Assembly (NCBI RefSeq): GCF_040939455.1
Contig: NC_134108.1
Span: 19,869,501-19,933,500 of the forward strand
Reading direction: 5' to 3'
Length of the DNA: 64,000 nt
Source of the DNA: Microcebus murinus
Taxonomy: Eukaryota; Chordata; Mammalia; Primates; Cheirogaleidae
The notes under the pieces are model-generated. The model was not told where the DNA came from, ran no database searches, and saw nothing but the letters and a program-made list of their open reading frames with translations. The translations under genes and the position numbers were made by a program. Shown here piece after piece: positions 13,295 through 26,514 of the stretch. How positions within the stretch are numbered: position 1 is the stretch's first letter; each line of letters begins with the position of its first letter.

Positions 13295-13894
13295 AACTAC
13301 CTTTTGGTAGTTTGGGTATGGAGATCTAGGTGGTTCCGTGAATGCAAAATTTAATATTTGTATTATTGAGACTCAAACCAAACTAAATTATAAATTAAAA
13401 ACCAGAACCAACTATATTAATTCCCACTAAAATGAACCAACCCATCTTTTTTACAAAACTGCAAAATGAACCCATTAAAAAAGCATCCAATGTACAAATT
13501 TAAACTATAAAAAAATCTTTGTTCTCTTAAAATTACACAGCCAGAACTTGAGCATCAAAATAGTTCTGAAAAGAATATACTTTACTGTGTTTAAACTTCT
13601 GAGATAAAACAAGTACATAGCTATCCTCCAAAACTGTCAACAATAAAACATCCCTTATAGATGATCTGTTCCTTATCTATAAAATGTAATGGTTGAATCA
13701 GATGATTTCCAACATCTTCTTGTGCTCCAGGATTTCACAGCTCATATTTTCAAGGAAAGTGTAGGCTAAATTTCTTTAGATAATAAAATGCCCATGGCGA
13801 TAATTTAGCACAAAACAATATCTACTACTGAAATAATGTGACTCTCTTTCTACTGCATGGTCCATTTTAGCCTAGTACAATTCCTAAAACTATC

Positions 13895-14035
13895 TGAAAT
13901 TAAGTGTAAAGAGACACTGGATCTGAAACCAGAAAACCTATGTTGAGTACAAGTTGGACCACATACTAGCTAAGCGACTACTGGCAAGTTCCTTCACCTG
14001 CTGATTTATAAAATCTGTTTCCCCCGTAGTTGAAA
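13895..14035 (+). mobile_element. MIR SINE fragment
   Basis: ctggatctgaaaccagaaaa, then actagctaagcgactactgg, then caagttccttcacctgctga follow the MIR core in order. Confidence 0.6.
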
Positions 14036-16020
14036 ATTTCTCTCCTACCTATGTCTTAAGGATACAATACATTAATTACAATACATTAATTATAATTCTA
14101 ATTATAATTAGAATAAAATTATATTCATCAGCAATGTAATTATGAGAAAACACACTGTAAACTCTAAAACACTAAAAATATAAGGAAATCTTATCAGCAG
14201 TACCAAGATATTTTCCCATCATGAAAGCTTACAGTTATTTTATTGCTAGAAGTGACCATTTTTCTCTCAATTCTCTTAAAAGCAAAACAGTTGTTTATTG
14301 CAATAACAGTTCAACATCTTCTTCCATTTGATGTTTTACCAAAATTCCTGTTTAGGCTTGATCAAGCCATACTTTCATATCAGCCTATTATTTATTAAGC
14401 ATTAAAAGGCACAGTCTGCTTTTACAAGTGAGTTTTGTTATAATGTAATCTTTTAAAATTCCATAGAACTGAACAAACTAGAGGAAGAAAAATTAAAAGA
14501 AACCCTCTGAACCACTTCATATCCTTTTCACTTTCAATTATTTGGACTCATTTACCTTGCCCAGAAATAAATAAATTTTGTGAAACTGAGAAAGCTACCA
14601 TAGCATGAAATTTTCTATATTCTCCTATTCTATGATTGGAGCTCTACTAATTGCTTATTTTAGGGAACTAAAAATAAACTACCAAATATACTAAGAGAAG
14701 CTGGCAGTGCTCACAGTCAAGAGTAAGAGGGAGAAGATAATGTCTGTACATTTAAAATCTAGTAGTACATATAGCTTGGAAATTTCCACTTAAAATTTAA
14801 TAAACTTTACCCCTAGGAAAACAAAAACTATTAACCATTTAGTTATAATTATCAAAGAATACTCTTAAAAAAGAAAGATCTTTTATCCTTATCCACAACA
14901 CTATCCCAACTCTCTCTCAGAAGGACTTTCTGTTTGCCCCGGATCTGTCCTAGTATCACATTCAGTGACTTACACAAATGACAACGATATCATGCCTATA
15001 AAGGAACTTTAAATGCAATCTTGTAGAATGGTATTAATTATTTTTTAATTAAGTAAGACAAAGTATTACATCAGAACTAATTATAGTGCTTTTAGCTAAC
15101 AGTCCTTGATAGCATGAGTTTCTGGATTAAAAAATGTTAATTAGCTAACTTAAAATTCTGATAATACACATCAACTTGGGGAGCTATGGCAAAACGGAGG
15201 TCAAGGAGCCATCTAAAATAGTGCTTGTGCCTGTGAAAGCCATAGGAAAAATATTTGACAGTGACGGGTAGGAACATAGGTATTGTTTCCTTGACTCTGC
15301 CCCACTTTTATTTGCAATCTCAACCTGATCAGGAAGTGCGGAAATAGAGGGAAAGCAGAGGAAGCAATCTGCCAGGTGTTAAGGCATCACCAGAAAGCAC
15401 TTAGATGAAGGCAAATTCTTCTGCATATGCCATTTTTCTTCATTAAACCTCAGCCTTCATGAATTTGCTGAACTAACCAAACCAAGAGTTTCTCATCAAA
15501 CCAAGAAAAGATAATTCTTTACTTGATCAATGGGGAATTCTAACCTGCAGATAGAGGGCCATGACTCTGGCCTTCTCTATGGTTCAATCTATATGTGATT
15601 TGATTATGAAGAAAAACTGAGGGAATCTGAGAGTTGACCTTAAAATACCTACATCTCAACAATCAGATCATGACAAAGTAAGGCTTTATCATCCTAGAAC
15701 ACTTGAGGATTTACTTGCTCAAGGACAGCAGAGTTTTCCACCTGAAAAAGGGGTGGAAAAATGTTTGCAAATGAAAAATATTTAAAAAATAACTAGTTGA
15801 AAACCTACCATTCCATCTAATACCTTCTGAAAAACCACATACTCAACCCTAACTAACTCTAAATACAAAGAACTACACATGTAGAAGAAAAATGATGTGT
15901 GAACTTACTTAATCAGTGAATCTGAAAATCTGTTGAGAAATTAGTGTGCCTTTGTGGTCATAATGTGTAACCACTTGGCACTATAAGCATCCACATAGTT
16001 CTATGTTGTCTGTAGGTGAA

Positions 16021-16022
<2 letters not shown>

Positions 16023-16065
<43 letters not shown>
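16023..16065. repeat. (CA)n microsatellite
   Basis: Uninterrupted run of about 21 CA units; likely polymorphic in length. Confidence 0.98.
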
Positions 16066-19000
16066 TTTTATAGAAATCACCAGTCAATCGTGACTTGCCG
16101 GGTGAAATTTTCTGGTCTCTCTATTTTTCACAGAGTACTCAGAGGCAGCTGCTCTAATACCACAGAATACAGTTTTCCAGAGATAACTTTGAGATTAGCA
16201 GCATCCTGAAAGCTTTAGCCCCCCCAGAAGGCCTGTTGCTAAGAATAGCAACAGTTTCACTCTATATGTAAACCACTTGTCACCAAAATGGTGTGTGTAC
16301 CACATAGAAAAGAGGGCCAATGGGGGTGCAGTAAGACAACAGTAGAAAGTAAGAACAGAATTACTCTCTATTAATATTTAACATATGATTTTACCATGGC
16401 ATATGTGGATAGCTTTTAAATGGACATATATCTATATATAGTTATATGTTTAAAATATTTTTACTACATGATCACAAAAGTTTGGAGATGATTAAAACCA
16501 TGTAAGCTAAAATTATTTACATATATATCCAGACAAATAGAAGTTATATTACTTAAATCAAAATTTGTAAAAGTGCTTAAGTCATGAAGAACTCAATTTA
16601 CAACACAAAATTTTTAATTTTTTCTCATCCTTCTATAATGGCTCATATCCCAATCTGCTCTACAAGAAGCTGCTTTTACCATGTCCTCAATTAAACATTT
16701 TGCAAAAATTGGCACTAAGAATAAAAGGACTTATAAAAATCCTTTCTGACTCAACATAAACTCAGACAACCAGCTTTTAATCCAAAGATTTAATGATATA
16801 AAACATCCCCAAGTGATTACATAACAATGGAAACAAATTTAAGTCAATATTATTTTTAAAATCATTTACATTCAGTTTAGCTTTTACTGTGCTCTATGAG
16901 AAGAAAAATTATTTTTTTAGTCGTGAATATTTGCAAGGAACTAAGCAATCAAAACCAAATCTGGAAAAATTAGCAAACAGCATAGGGTGATGTTAGGTCA
17001 TCAGGGCAATTTCAATGTTGCTAATTATATCTCCAAGTAAACAGAACTTACGTTTTAGCTTCCTGCACAAATTTTATGGGATCAATAAATAGGAAGAAAT
17101 ATTTTTAAAGGCAGAAAATACAAATGAATGTGTAAATAAGTTGAGAGAGGGGAAAAGTACATTTTAACTCTGAGAACTATGAAGTGCCTCATTTCATTCC
17201 TCCATTCTCTTTGAAGCATACAGGGAAAAATCACAAAATGAGAGTATTCTACACAAATTTCCACTTGTGTAACACACACTATATTTTCTGACAGATGAGA
17301 GAGGTATGAAAATAAGCATAGAAGGATGAGGTGCCACTAAGGCAAAAGTCTGATAAACAACTAAAATTCCATGTAATATGTAAAAAAGAGTGATTTTGAA
17401 GAAGAATTAAAACAGTGATAAAAATCGTAATATATTGGATTTGAAAATGCCAATATGAATGTTAAATCAAGTTTCACCTAGGTTATGCAACATTTTTTTC
17501 TCATTCTCTTCAGTCCGTAAGTATTTACAATAGATTTTCTCTATATTTTTATGGAGAAACATTGAAACTTACAGTATTGCCTTTCTAAGAAACTAAATTT
17601 AGAGAATGTAGGAGGTATAGAGAGAAAGTCATGACAGCATTTATAATTAGGGGGAAGAGAATTTACAGTGTCTTAAAGCAAATAAATGCCAAACATATTT
17701 AAACTTTAAAGTACAACACACAGACTATTGAGAATTAAAATACAATTAAGTATTTTGAGATGGTATACATGCTTATGTCAATATTTGAGATGGCAACTAA
17801 GATGGCAATTAAGTATTAATTAATACTTAATTCTGCAACTAAAACTTTTATTTATATCATAGGAATTAATATAGTTCAATAACTAAGACGTTTTTTCAAA
17901 ATATGACCATGCAAATAAAATATATCTGTTACTAGCTCATTTATTTCATAGTAATTGTGCCATTTCCTAATCTGGATTTCCATTTCTTTTGCCAACATCT
18001 CATATATCACTGCCTTATATTGACACCTGCTGGACAGTATTGGAATTGTACATTTCTCATTGCATTATCTAGGCGGTTGTTAATTTTGCATTTGTGTAAA
18101 GAATATATGGAAGATAACATTTCGACAATAAGTAATACAAATTTCAATTTTCTAAAAGAAAAAAGGAACATTCATTCTAAGTATTTAAATTTTAATAAAA
18201 TTTAGGAAATAAAATTATAAATCTCAGATATTGCCAAAGAGTGCATGTGATAGGAGTTAACTTACACATAACTTCCATAACTTGGGCTTATTTTGGGTAT
18301 AATTATGAAACTAATTAGCAACTTTCTCCAGTACTTGACTTCTGCTGCTTCATACCTTGCACTAATTGAATGCCTTGGTCACATGACGTGAGAAAAAAAT
18401 ATTATATTTGGTTTTGTGAAAGCACACATACAAATGGATCAGAAAAATGACCCGGCTATTTAAAAAAGAATGTTTTATATATTCATACTGGTAGCTTAAA
18501 AGAATAACATGTATTAGTGAATGAGCTTTTCTTCCCTATTATCAAAATTGCCTTTTCATGAAAAACACAAATGTTTACCAGGAAATGAACCAAAACACAA
18601 CACACTGAAATAACTAGGTTTAAAAACCTTTGTAACTGAACTAATTAAATTATATTAAGTTTTAACTAACTATACAAATGAAAACACTTCTAAGTATTGC
18701 TACAAAGAATGCCTCACTATCTTAATCTTTCTATCAAAACTTTTCAGAAAAAAAAAAAAAAGTGTCCAGACAGAAATGTATTGAATTGGCCAAGCTGTAA
18801 GAAATAGCAATGTGATATGAGGAAGTTCATGGAATCCAGCTTTCCCATCCCAATCTGCTGCCATATATGCACAGTCTGGGTGCTTGGCCATGTCATATTT
18901 TATATTAGCAGAAAAATAGTATTGTCTTAGAGGCAGTTTTTCCAATTACAAATGAACCCGGGCAGCTATCAGAGCAAAAAGATGCATTCTTGAGTACAGT

Positions 19001-19832
19001 ACTAAGAACATAACAGGAAAGAACATGGTATTGCAGTGGTGCTTTAGCATTCCTATTATAATTTCCTCCTTTTACATCAAATCGCTCTAATTTTTGACAA
19101 CCGTGATGAAATAGTATGAACATAGTTTGAGTAAAACAAAAGTGTGATCGAAAATATAATAGCTAACTTAAAAAAAACACAGCAGCCAATTCAATGGTAT
19201 ATGTTCAGGATGACGTAGTAGTAGAAATTTGCAACTGTCAAACAAGTTGCCTTCTGAAAGTCTACTTAATCCACCTGTCCAAACGAAATTAAGTTCTTCA
19301 AGTGTAACTACAACATATGGAGATTTAAAAATACAGGGGATGTTTCATGATGAGATTAACTCTGATCATTTTTTAGATGTGCTTTAATTTTTTAACTGAA
19401 AAAGTATCAGCTATAAAAAGATGGGCAGTTTTTAAATGATCTCCTGAAAGATTATTTTAAAGTCTTCTTTTAATTTTACTGAAATTTACATACAATTAAC
19501 ATGCCATTCAATATTAAGACACTGCAAAATAACAGAGAGGTAACAGGTCTTAATAAATATAGTAGTTGTGCCATTTTCCTCCAGACAGTTCACTAACCCA
19601 TTTCAGAAGACAAGGTTGTGTCAATTGCAAAATAAACTATGTACTAAAACTGTATCTGTTTCCGATTCTTAAAACAAAATTTAATTAAGCAATTCACTTT
19701 AACAGCTTGTACAAGCAGTTACTAAGAAAGGAAATTTTTCCTTGATAAGAACCTGAAAGATTAGTTTTTAGAGCCTGAGAAACAGTAGAATTGTCAGACA
19801 CCCGAGATCCTTATTTTCAATCACTCAGTTAC

Positions 19833-19976
19833 CTTACAGAGCTTCTGATACCGAGGAGAGGAAACTGCCATCCTTTGTAAACGATGCAACAAAACCACAA
19901 CTTTCTGCAGAGACGTTCTCACCACAGCCATCATTTTAAGTTTACCACACTTCTGAAGACACCTCAGAATTTGCAT
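19833..19976 (-). CDS. UTRN: Candidate alternative first coding exon of short utrophin (G-utrophin/Up113)
   Basis: On the minus strand an open frame starts at ATG 19974-19976 (MQILRCLQKC...) with further in-frame ATGs at 19932-19934 and 19929-19931. The last, ATG ATG GCT, has A at -3 and G at +4, the best context (MAVVRTSLQK...). It runs 48 codons from the first ATG, 33 from the best, and ends SSPRYQKLCK exactly at a donor, AAG|GTAACT. An in-frame TGA lies 36 bases before the first ATG. The exon ends in phase 0, the phase in which exon I also ends, so it could replace everything upstream and join the next exon in frame. Known of the family: dystrophin Dp116 and utrophin G-utrophin start from a private exon in this intron. 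My identification is inference from position, phase and CpG context; I cannot confirm transcription, and other weak donors (near 19943 and 19962) exist. Confidence 0.55.
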
Positions 19977-20199
19977 TATAAATGAAGAGCAACGATCATT
20001 TCCTCCCGGTCACTGGACAATGATTTGCCAGTTCTCTGAGCATGCTCGTTTCCAGGAATGCATTTGAAAGATACAGGGGTTTTAGGCTCTTGGAAAAAGC
20101 AGGCTGGTATTCCTTCAACTTCTGCTCAATTTGAAAAGCAAAGACAAACGCCACACAGAAAGCCCCCCAGCAGATGCTCACAGCCAGCACTTGCTCAGC

Positions 20200-20420
20200 C
20201 TGGCATGGCCAGAAATGAAGCAAGTTGTCGAGCCGCCAAGCGCTGCTGGCTGCTGAAGACGAGTGCGCTCCGTAGCCAAAGAGGATATTAAGTGAAACAT
20301 TAAAGCTGCAGATACAAAGCAGACATCCCCTGGGAACAGAGATTCAACATATCGCCACCGCCACCACCGTGCATGCCTTGTAGCCGGTTTATATTAAGAA
20401 AGAGAGTAGCATTCCCCCTC
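20200..20420 (-). promoter_or_regulatory. UTRN: Putative internal promoter and 5' UTR start for short utrophin
   Basis: In an intron almost free of CpG, 20221-20280 holds six CpGs and 20341-20400 four more. On the minus strand a TATAAA (20393 to 20388) precedes this cluster, which would place transcription start near 20360 and give a 5' leader of about 390 bases before the open frame at 19976. The leader holds short upstream frames (for example an ATG-CCA-GGC-TGA). All of this fits a tissue-specific internal promoter; the start site is inferred, not seen. Confidence 0.45.
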
Positions 20421-21469
20421 TCTGAAGAGGGATGTGTTCACTACCTGATAAATACAGCTCTGGCTGTGCTCTGTGAATTAGTGAATAAGAGACCCTGTTA
20501 TAAATCCTGAGAAGAGGAGAAGGGTACCTGACTCTGAGGATAGCAGCCCATACATTAAGTGCTAATGAATCACCTCTAGACAGATCTCAGCACGAGACCA
20601 TATAAAACAAAAGAGCAAAACAAAACAAAACAAAACAAAGCAAAAATACTTGCAGGGGGTAGGTGGCTTTACCTAAGATAAGCAGAGCTGTCCAGTGGAC
20701 TCTCATATGACTGCCTGGGAGGAAAGCATTAGAAATGGGATAGGTTAGCACTCCTCTAACTAAATGGCAAAGTTAATACAAAATAAAGTCTGTAATTGAC
20801 TACTGAATATTCCCCTGTAAACAGCATTTTCATGATCTCACTTTAGTTATCATAAAACTGTTTTAATTTTATGAATAGAAAATATGAGACCATAATTATA
20901 TCATAGGAAGACCCAATTCAGAATTTTTTGGCTTTTATGTGTAGGTATACATACTTGAGACACATTCTGTACTGCAGTCTGAATACCCTTACAAATAGCA
21001 ATTGGAGTAAGGTACTGTCAGTAGATGAGCAAAATAACCCCGAATGATTAAATGACTGGGTCAAAGAGCACAGCCAGAAATAGAACCCAGATGTTTCTCA
21101 TTATCAGCACCCAGCTCAAATTAGTAACCTGGGCAATGCCACAGTTTCACCTCTCTCGAATGTTACCATGACTTTTTAAAAGAAATACAGTGTTTAAGTA
21201 TTGGTTTCTCTTCGTTTACTTCATCTGCCTTTTTCAGTCCTTCATTTTAGCATGATTTAAAGTCTTATTGGGCCTTATAGAGTTGTTTATCAAGTAGCGT
21301 TGTTTGTGGCTTCTGCCCGCATGTTTTTTCCCTGAAGGGCTATACCAAGAGTCTATACTGCCTCCCTCTGGTGAGGCTAACAGTGTTTTATACATGTGCC
21401 AAACCAAAAGCAGAGGATGTATTCAAAAAGACATGATTTAAAATACTAAGTTATCAGGCAAACAGATAG

Positions 21470-21650
21470 AATCAGATTAGTAATTGTTTAAGGGTGGGAA
21501 TGGGGAATTGATTGCTAAAGGGTAAAGGGTTTCTTTTTAGGTGATGAAAATGTTTGCACAACTCTGTGAATATACTAAAACCAACTGAATTGTAAACTCT
21601 AAATGGATGAACTGTATAACATGTGAATTATATACCAATGACGTTGCTAT
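21470..21650 (+). mobile_element. Old L1 3' end fragment
   Basis: ggtgatgaaaatgtttgcac, aactgaattgtaaactctaa and gtgaattatataccaatgac are the L1M tail in plus orientation. Confidence 0.6.
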
Positions 21651-22239
21651 AAAAAATATGCAGTTATCATTTCTGTTCCAGAGCCAGCAGATGAAGTATT
21701 TACCCCAAACACAGTGCTGTGTAAGGAGCAGAACATGAAAGAAGATCTGAAACACTCTATAGTCAAAGTCTGGATCTATGGAACAAGAGGGTGAAAAATT
21801 AGGCTAAATGTAAACACAGGAGATGAAAATATAATGATCCCAAAACACAAATTGTTAAGAGAGCGAAATCAACTACCTATTATGACACACCCCAGAAAGC
21901 AAAAGGGCCTCATGATTTTAACCAAGAAAGAAGAAGAGCATCTCAATTCATACTGCTAAAATGTAAAGCTTAAGTTTAAAAAAAAAATTAAAATAATAAT
22001 ATTCTAGAAAATGGACATGAAAATGAAGAATAAATGCATTTGAATTAATAAACTAGTAGGAAGTCAAAAGGCTTTCATTCAACAGCACAAAAATAAAAAG
22101 TTTTTGCATTTTTGGCCAAATTCTCTCATCTGAATACAGATTCACAGCAGCAACCACATACCAGGCATCTCCTCCTGGTTGTTACTCAAATGCCTCATTT
22201 CAACATAGTAAAAATGCAATCTGTACGGTCCTCTCACAA

Positions 22240-22630
22240 TTACCACTAACTTGCACCCCAGCCCTGGCACTTTCTTCTCATATGTTCCCAGTCTCTCGGG
22301 CTCTAATACCACCTCCTTCTCTCTCCCCCTTCCCTGACTATCAAGTCATTAGGTCTTGCCCTACCATCCTTTCTGGTCATTATCATCTCTGGCCTGCAGG
22401 GCTACAAGGATATCCTAACAGACCTCTCTGCTGTCACTCTTGCCTCACTCAAATCCATTCCTTATAACGTCATCAGTTAGATTCCTATAAAGCAGAAACC
22501 CCATTGCATTACTCTTCCTTAGTGTCTTTTATTCCTTCTCCCCATTGCCACCAGGTTATAAATAAAAAATACTCAGCATGGCATACAAGACCCTTTTTGA
22601 TCTGGACTACTTAGCTCTTAAGGAGCTTGT
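22240..22630 (+). mobile_element. L2 LINE fragment
   Basis: Contains the L2 landmarks in order: cctctctgctgtcactcttg, caaatccattccttataacg, and catggcatacaagacccttt followed by tgatctggac. Plus orientation. Confidence 0.7.
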
Positions 22631-25456
22631 CTCTCTTGCAAGTCTCCAAAGAAAAGGCCTCTGCTGAGGGATAAAACCTAACAGCCTAGCAGCAGGGCAA
22701 TGAAACGCAAATACATAAATCCAAATGATCATCCATCCCTAATAGAAATCTTGTGTATCATAGCATACTCCCCCAAATTAATCTTCATCTTCATCTTTCA
22801 TGTGCTTTAGAGCTGTCCCTTTATCAAAATTTACCCAAGATTCACCTTAAACTGAATATAGAATAAACTTCTTCATCTTTCATGAAATAGTCCCATGCCC
22901 CTGCATGTGACTGTCACAAGACATGAAACGAGTATAAATAGTGAATGTGTCATCTAGGCATTTCTATATACACCCCTTCTGCATGGAGCACAGATACACT
23001 GAGGTCCTTGTTCCACCTTCTATAGCACACACGTAACCGCCGCCACCACCACCACGCCACCAGAAAATTTATTTTATGATTTGACGTGCTTTTGTACAGT
23101 CATTTCCTTCAACAAACACCTTTCCATTTCCAAACACGTTTCCATTTTAAATGTCTGTTCATTCATACAAAAGGAGAATCAATACACAAGCCCACAGGAA
23201 AATTAAAATTCTCTTGCCTCAGAAATACTCAGCGAAAGGTATCAAGTCTCTAACAGTCATCCACCTATAAGGTATTAAAAATAAAGCCATAGAATATTTT
23301 CTAAATAAAATAGAGAGAATGCTTTAAAATTTAGCACATTTAATAAAGGAGGAAGGGAGTAAAAAATCATGTAAGTTACCATTATATGAAACATCCTAAA
23401 CATAAACAAATGTACATATTTATCTCTAGATAAACAAAGAGATTTCAATAAGCTCTTAATAAATGCCCTCTTTATTATTTTCTATGAGCCAAAAGATTCT
23501 ATTTCAGCAACATTAGATTCTTTTTGAGAAGCATTACTATACATGCTATAACGTATTTTAGTATTTTTGCCAGCAACCTTTCCTTCTCAATGCTGTTTGC
23601 CATACGACAAGTAATCCTGTGCTGAGCTATTTTTATTTAGAAAGATTTTAAACATTTCTATTTACATTTATGTCTTCCACAGTTTGAATATTCATTAAAT
23701 ATTGAGAAGAGTTTTGGCTATGGGAAGAATGTATCCTAAGATTAAATGTGTCAGAAGACATCATTAAAGTCTACAACAGGCCTGTGTTTTGCTAGTGCTC
23801 ATTATCAAGGTTCATTTTAAGGCTCTTTTTTTACTTGTCTATGAACTGTCACCTACTCAAGTGCATAGCCTAAATAGCTGTTGAAATTAACACCATTACA
23901 TAAATTAAGTATGGGTGAACACTTATACGTCAGGCTTATTATTGTTTACATCATAAAAAAATAATATGTTCTAGTATCTATCTACATTTAGAGCCCTTTG
24001 TAATCCCCTAAAATCCAAATATAGCTAAATATTTCATCAATTAACATTTATGGTGACCTCAAGAGACTCCAGAGCATGAAACAAAGGATCAGATTTAACT
24101 CTGATACTTGCCTGGTCACACTCACTACACCAAGTCACAAAAGTACTGGAAAATGAACAAAGAAATAAGAAGTAATGTAAATAAATGCAGATTTTCATTA
24201 AGTTAATCTAAAGAACATAACAGTAAAACACCATAAGAGTCTCTATGCATGTGAACGAGTTATAAATAAGCCTATTCCAAAAAGGTCTCCTTTAAAAATT
24301 TTGTAACTTTTTAATGAAAATCATTTCAAACTTAGAGAAAAGCTGTAAGAATAAGAGTAGTCGAAAGAAAGCCCCAAGACCCTTTATCCAGATCTACACA
24401 TTTGTTGACATTTTATAAAGTAGTCTTGATATCGATGTTTCAAGGGAAAAGAGTTCCTAAGAACAAATTCACAAAAGATCATCAATAGTGCATTTCATAA
24501 TAGTGAAAGCCAGGGTCCAAGAGTGGCAGTTAGTATTTACTTAGGATTTGCACTCAGGGCACTGCACAGGCAACAATATGGAATAATACAATCTCTGTCC
24601 TTGAAGAACCATGGGATCAACTGGGACAGGTGGAAAGAGGCATCCAATGATAATGGGACGTGTGTTCACAAGCATATCAGAAAAATAATAGTCAAACTGA
24701 TGTGGAAATGAAATGGCATAAAGAAGTAATGACATGTAAAACTCTGGTAGACAAGGAGAATTCCCCATTGAAATAGGTTTTGAACCAAGTTCTAAGTGAG
24801 AAGACCTACAGGATCGGCAAGAATAGATCAATCTAGGCAGACAAAATAGGAGGTTCAAGGGTATTCAAGGGCACTGAAGCAGAACTACCTGGGGGCAGAA
24901 AAAAGATTCAGACATGCTTCATGAGATTTTTTTGTAATTTTTTTAAAGGAAAGATTCTATATTAGCATACTTTGAACCTCAGACTGTATATATAATCATA
25001 GTTATCAAGCTAAAGACATAAAAGTAATACCTTTGAGCCTAATATTCTTAGTTGTAAACTAAGCCATAGAGTTTTTGTAGCTTTTATATTAAGTATGTAT
25101 AATAAATGGGGAAAGAAACAACTTCACATTAAGGGAAAATGCCCTTATAATTTAGGATTCAATAAAGCTAACTGTAATAGGGCTTAAAATGACGGAAAAC
25201 AGAATAGCTATGAGCCTCTAACTCTACGCAAACAATTATTACTTCCATAAAACAAGATGGTTTTTTTCTCTCTCATATTAAGTAAAAATATTTTACAGAT
25301 CTTATTTCCAGAAACCAATTATTCAGAGGAGAGCAGGGATTTCAAAACAGAACAAGGTGACAACCTCACCTTTTAACACTAATAAATTTGCATAAAGATG
25401 GATCAAAAGAGCACAGTACAAACACAAATACTGGCTGTAGTTTCCCATGTATTTAC

Positions 25457-25646
25457 CTGCATCTGCTGTTTGAGTTCCCTGGCCAAGATATTGTCCTGGA
25501 GAGCATTCTCCCGCTGAGAGGCATCGGCAAGCACATTCACTGTGGTTTCTGCTTCCTGGATCCACTTTAGGAAGTTCTCCAGGTCTCTGCGAGAGGCCTG
25601 CACTGCCCTCAGCTCAGCCTCCAAGGCATTCTGTCTGTCAGCAATA
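25457..25646 (-). CDS. UTRN: Utrophin exon I (counterpart of dystrophin exon 55)
   Basis: 190 bases, the same length as dystrophin exon 55. Acceptor tttcag at 25647-25652, donor CAG|GTAAAT at 25456. It begins in the third position of a Ser codon shared with exon H and ends on a codon boundary. Reads [17 protein letters not shown], then [20 protein letters not shown], then [16 protein letters not shown]: the end of one spectrin-like triple helix and the start of the next, with the conserved Trp of helix A in LKWIQEAE. The rod works as a flexible spacer between the N-terminal actin-binding end of utrophin and the C-terminal end that binds beta-dystroglycan, at neuromuscular and myotendinous junctions. 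Utrophin and not dystrophin, because dystrophin here has a different sequence (LAWLTEAETTANVL). Confidence 0.96.
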
Positions 25647-26104
25647 CTGAAAGCAACAACACAACAGGCACGGTTCCATTACTTACGGCGTGACATTCCA
25701 CATCATTCCACGCACACCCTAAACAAAAAATTAACAGACAGCTTCAGAGGAACTTTTATTTAAGTCACTGAATGTAACGTGGAGATTTATTTATATGTGT
25801 AGCTTGAATAATCCTTAGTGGAGGAGGCATGTGAGAACCGTGAGAAGAGCGAGACGGAAACACATAAATACCAACAAAATCACATCCATGTCATAAAATA
25901 AGTATGACTACACTTTACATCTCATAATTGTACATGAAGTTATTCCCCTCATATGTTTTAAGTCAATCCCTCAGTAAAATGCCAGGCACCCAAAAGGCAA
26001 TATCAAGAAATATTCATACAGTCAGTGACTAAATGAACTCTAGAAAGTAAAATCTAAAGAAATATTTAAGATAAAATAGAAATAATTTAAAGGGTTGACT
26101 TTAC

Positions 26105-26266
26105 TTTTTTTTGTTTGAGACAGAGTCTCGCTCTGTTTTCCCAGGTAGAGAGTGTAGTGGCGTCATCACAGCTCACTGCAACCTCAAACTCCTGAGCTCA
26201 ATCGATCCTCCTGCCTCAGCCTCCCAGAGTGGTAGGATTACAAACGTGCGTCACTGCGCCTGGCCT
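26105..26266 (-). mobile_element. Short (single-arm or internally deleted) Alu-type SINE
   Basis: Only about 160 bases: ttgagacagagtctcgctctg to cactgcgcctggcc, with one copy each of the body and end. Flanks actttac (26098-26104 and 26267-26273) are the target duplication, so the short form was present at insertion or lost its middle afterwards. Confidence 0.85.
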
Positions 26267-26514
26267 ACTTTACATATTTTTAAACAATTCAGATCAATAC
26301 AAGTACATTTTTTAATGTGATTTAATAATATTTGGAGCACATTGGACAATCAAGCTTTCATAAACCCTTCATTAAACCTACATCAAAATTTGAACATAGA
26401 ACTATGCTGGAGTTACCTCAGTTAAAAGATGCACATGTCTGTAAAGTCAACATTTAAAACTTTATATACCTCAGAGGTCCATAATGAGAAAATAGACAAC
26501 TCAGTCTAAAAAAA

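Larger units (their letters stand above)
1..25456 (-). other. UTRN: UTRN intron after exon I (partial, counterpart of dystrophin intron 55)
   Basis: This is intron, AT-rich and repeat-laden, running from the donor of exon I to the left edge. I looked on the minus strand for the next expected exon (it should begin with Asp-Ile-Gln and continue the spectrin repeat) and did not find it, so the intron is longer than 25 kb. Named repeats and the alternative first exon are listed separately. Short L1-like remnants are also visible near 7165-7290 and 24290-24425. The stretches 1-1374, 5298-9169, 14036-16022, 16066-19832, 20421-21469 and 22631-25456 otherwise hold no gene or clear repeat that I can name. 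Confidence 0.85.

Noticed and set aside
19996..20223. 75-codon minus-strand frame overlapping the proposed short-utrophin leader
   Set aside because: It begins with TTG, not ATG, is out of frame with the proposed coding part, and ends in a stop before the donor; treated as 5' UTR.
25403..25624. Extension of exon I past its donor
   Set aside because: The frame runs on past CAG|GTAAAT into intron by chance; the donor and the match to dystrophin exon 55 length fix the end at 25457.
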